NCBI GenBank assembly: GCA_902524245.1
Contig: CABZCN010000006.1
Span: forward strand, 1 to 64,000
Length of the DNA: 64,000 bases
Direction: 5' to 3'
From: an uncultured Alphaproteobacteria bacterium
Lineage (GTDB): Bacteria > Pseudomonadota > Alphaproteobacteria > HIMB59
This document shows positions 63,476 to 64,000 of the stretch, piece after piece. The notes under the pieces are model-generated. The model was given only the letters and a program-made list of their open reading frames with translations, made no database searches and was not told the DNA's origin. Within the stretch, counting starts at the first letter, position 1. Each line of letters opens with the position of its first letter. Both the position numbers and the translations under genes were made by a program.

Positions 63476-64000
63476 TTAACTTATTCTCACTATTTCGTCG
63501 GACTCGTATGTTACTTGACTAAGGTTTTTTTTTATAATGTTAGACATAGCCTTGGCTACTGTGTTAGCATGAATTGGCTTCATTTTTTTTAGAGGACCTA
63601 TAAAAAAAGGGGATAAGAGTCTAAATATATATATTCCTATTGTTTCAAAAATTCTAAATTGTTTTCTCTTTCCCAATAAAAATGAAGGCCTTAAAATACC
63701 AAGGTTTTCAAAACTTAAAGATTTTAATTCCTCTTCAACAAGACCCTTAAACCTCAAGTATTCTCCAGAGTGATTTGGATTAGCGAAACCCGAAGAAACA
63801 AAGACAAATGAGCTTATTCCATTAGATTTACAAATTTGAGCTATATTTTTAGGTAATTCTAGCTCTATTCTTTTATATTCAAGTTTTTGTGGTGAATTTT
63901 TTTTTGTAGTTCCTATACAAAAAAAACAGCTATCAGCAGAAATTTTATCTTTCAAGCTCTCTATATTTATAAAATTTGTTTCTATAATTTCTAATTTATG
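63476..64000 (-). CDS. NAD(P)-binding oxidoreductase, HTATIP2/YbjT-like, 5' truncated by window
   Basis: The frame is open from the stop at 63476 to the window edge, so the start lies beyond 64000. The visible part lacks the N-terminal Rossmann loop. It contains FFCIGTTKKNSPQ, SFVFVSSGFANPNHSGEYLRFKG, and LGILRPSFLLGKRKQFR, matching the HTATIP2/YbjT-like atypical short-chain dehydrogenase group (NAD(P)-binding without the usual catalytic YxxxK). Function is unknown; a redox or structural role is possible. It precedes the deacetylase gene on the same strand. Confidence 0.78.
   Translation of the reverse strand, partial: HKLEIIETNFINIESLKDKISADSCFFCIGTTKKNSPQKLEYKRIELELPKNIAQICKSNGISSFVFVSSGFANPNHSGEYLRFKGLVEEELKSLSFENLGILRPSFLLGKRKQFRIFETIGIYIFRLLSPFFIGPLKKMKPIHANTVAKAMSNIIKKNLSQVTYESDEIVRIS

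Overview
The window is strongly AT-rich and gene-dense. Genes abut or overlap by a few bases, TTG and GTG starts are common, and only one stretch over 300 bases lacks a gene. The gene orders mltB-rlpA-dac-tmk-holB-metG-tatD-MBL and mfd-sdhE/recG, plus DUF2061, DUF502, SdhE and DUF3108 proteins, point to an alphaproteobacterium. The AT bias and compaction suggest a streamlined marine lineage (SAR11, HIMB59 or AEGEAN-169 type). That placement is inference; there is no rRNA or marker tree here. I see no transposase, integrase, CRISPR array or phage genes.

Layout. 1-1236: 3' part of a GH13 sucrose/glucosylglycerate phosphorylase-like enzyme. 1323-7246: metY, a hydrolase, a GFA-type zinc protein, guaB, guaA and a small unknown protein. 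6801-7336: the last codons of guaA occur twice as a direct repeat, which looks like an attachment-site scar; a polysaccharide O-acyltransferase follows. 9461-10648: an alanine-type aminotransferase. 10725-16317: a P-loop (DUF1611/DgcN-like) protein, an ArgC/LysY-like reductase and an acetylglutamate-kinase-like protein in one overlapping operon, then a secreted polysaccharide-lyase-like protein and an ArgD-like aminotransferase on the other strand. 16361-21015: LysR regulator, TolC-like protein, MazG and a gamma-glutamyltransferase-like protein.

21110-31290: thioesterase, two transporters, YajQ, an editing deacylase, an orphan TRAP receptor, SRAP, an M48 lipoprotein, D-amino-acid transaminase, exported MsrA, a membrane DnaJ protein and TypA. 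31291-31807 is a gene-free convergent gap. 31808-41855: small enzymes, then the conserved replication/envelope block ending in lldD. 41897-46120: small membrane and soluble proteins, tRNA-Ser(UGA), an IsdG-like haem monooxygenase and a 2-oxoglutarate oxygenase. 46117-57034: mfd, sdhE, recG, small membrane proteins, mnmH, thiL and cfa. 57160-64000: nadE, a YnjBCD-type ABC importer, aroQ, bioY, a histone-deacetylase-family protein and the start-truncated part of an NAD(P)-binding protein.

Most genes are housekeeping. The observations most worth following are the amino-acid activation cluster, which lacks any recognisable first enzyme except the P-loop protein; the duplicated guaA 3' end; a divergent RlpA in its ancestral position; and divergent gene pairs whose start codons touch or overlap.
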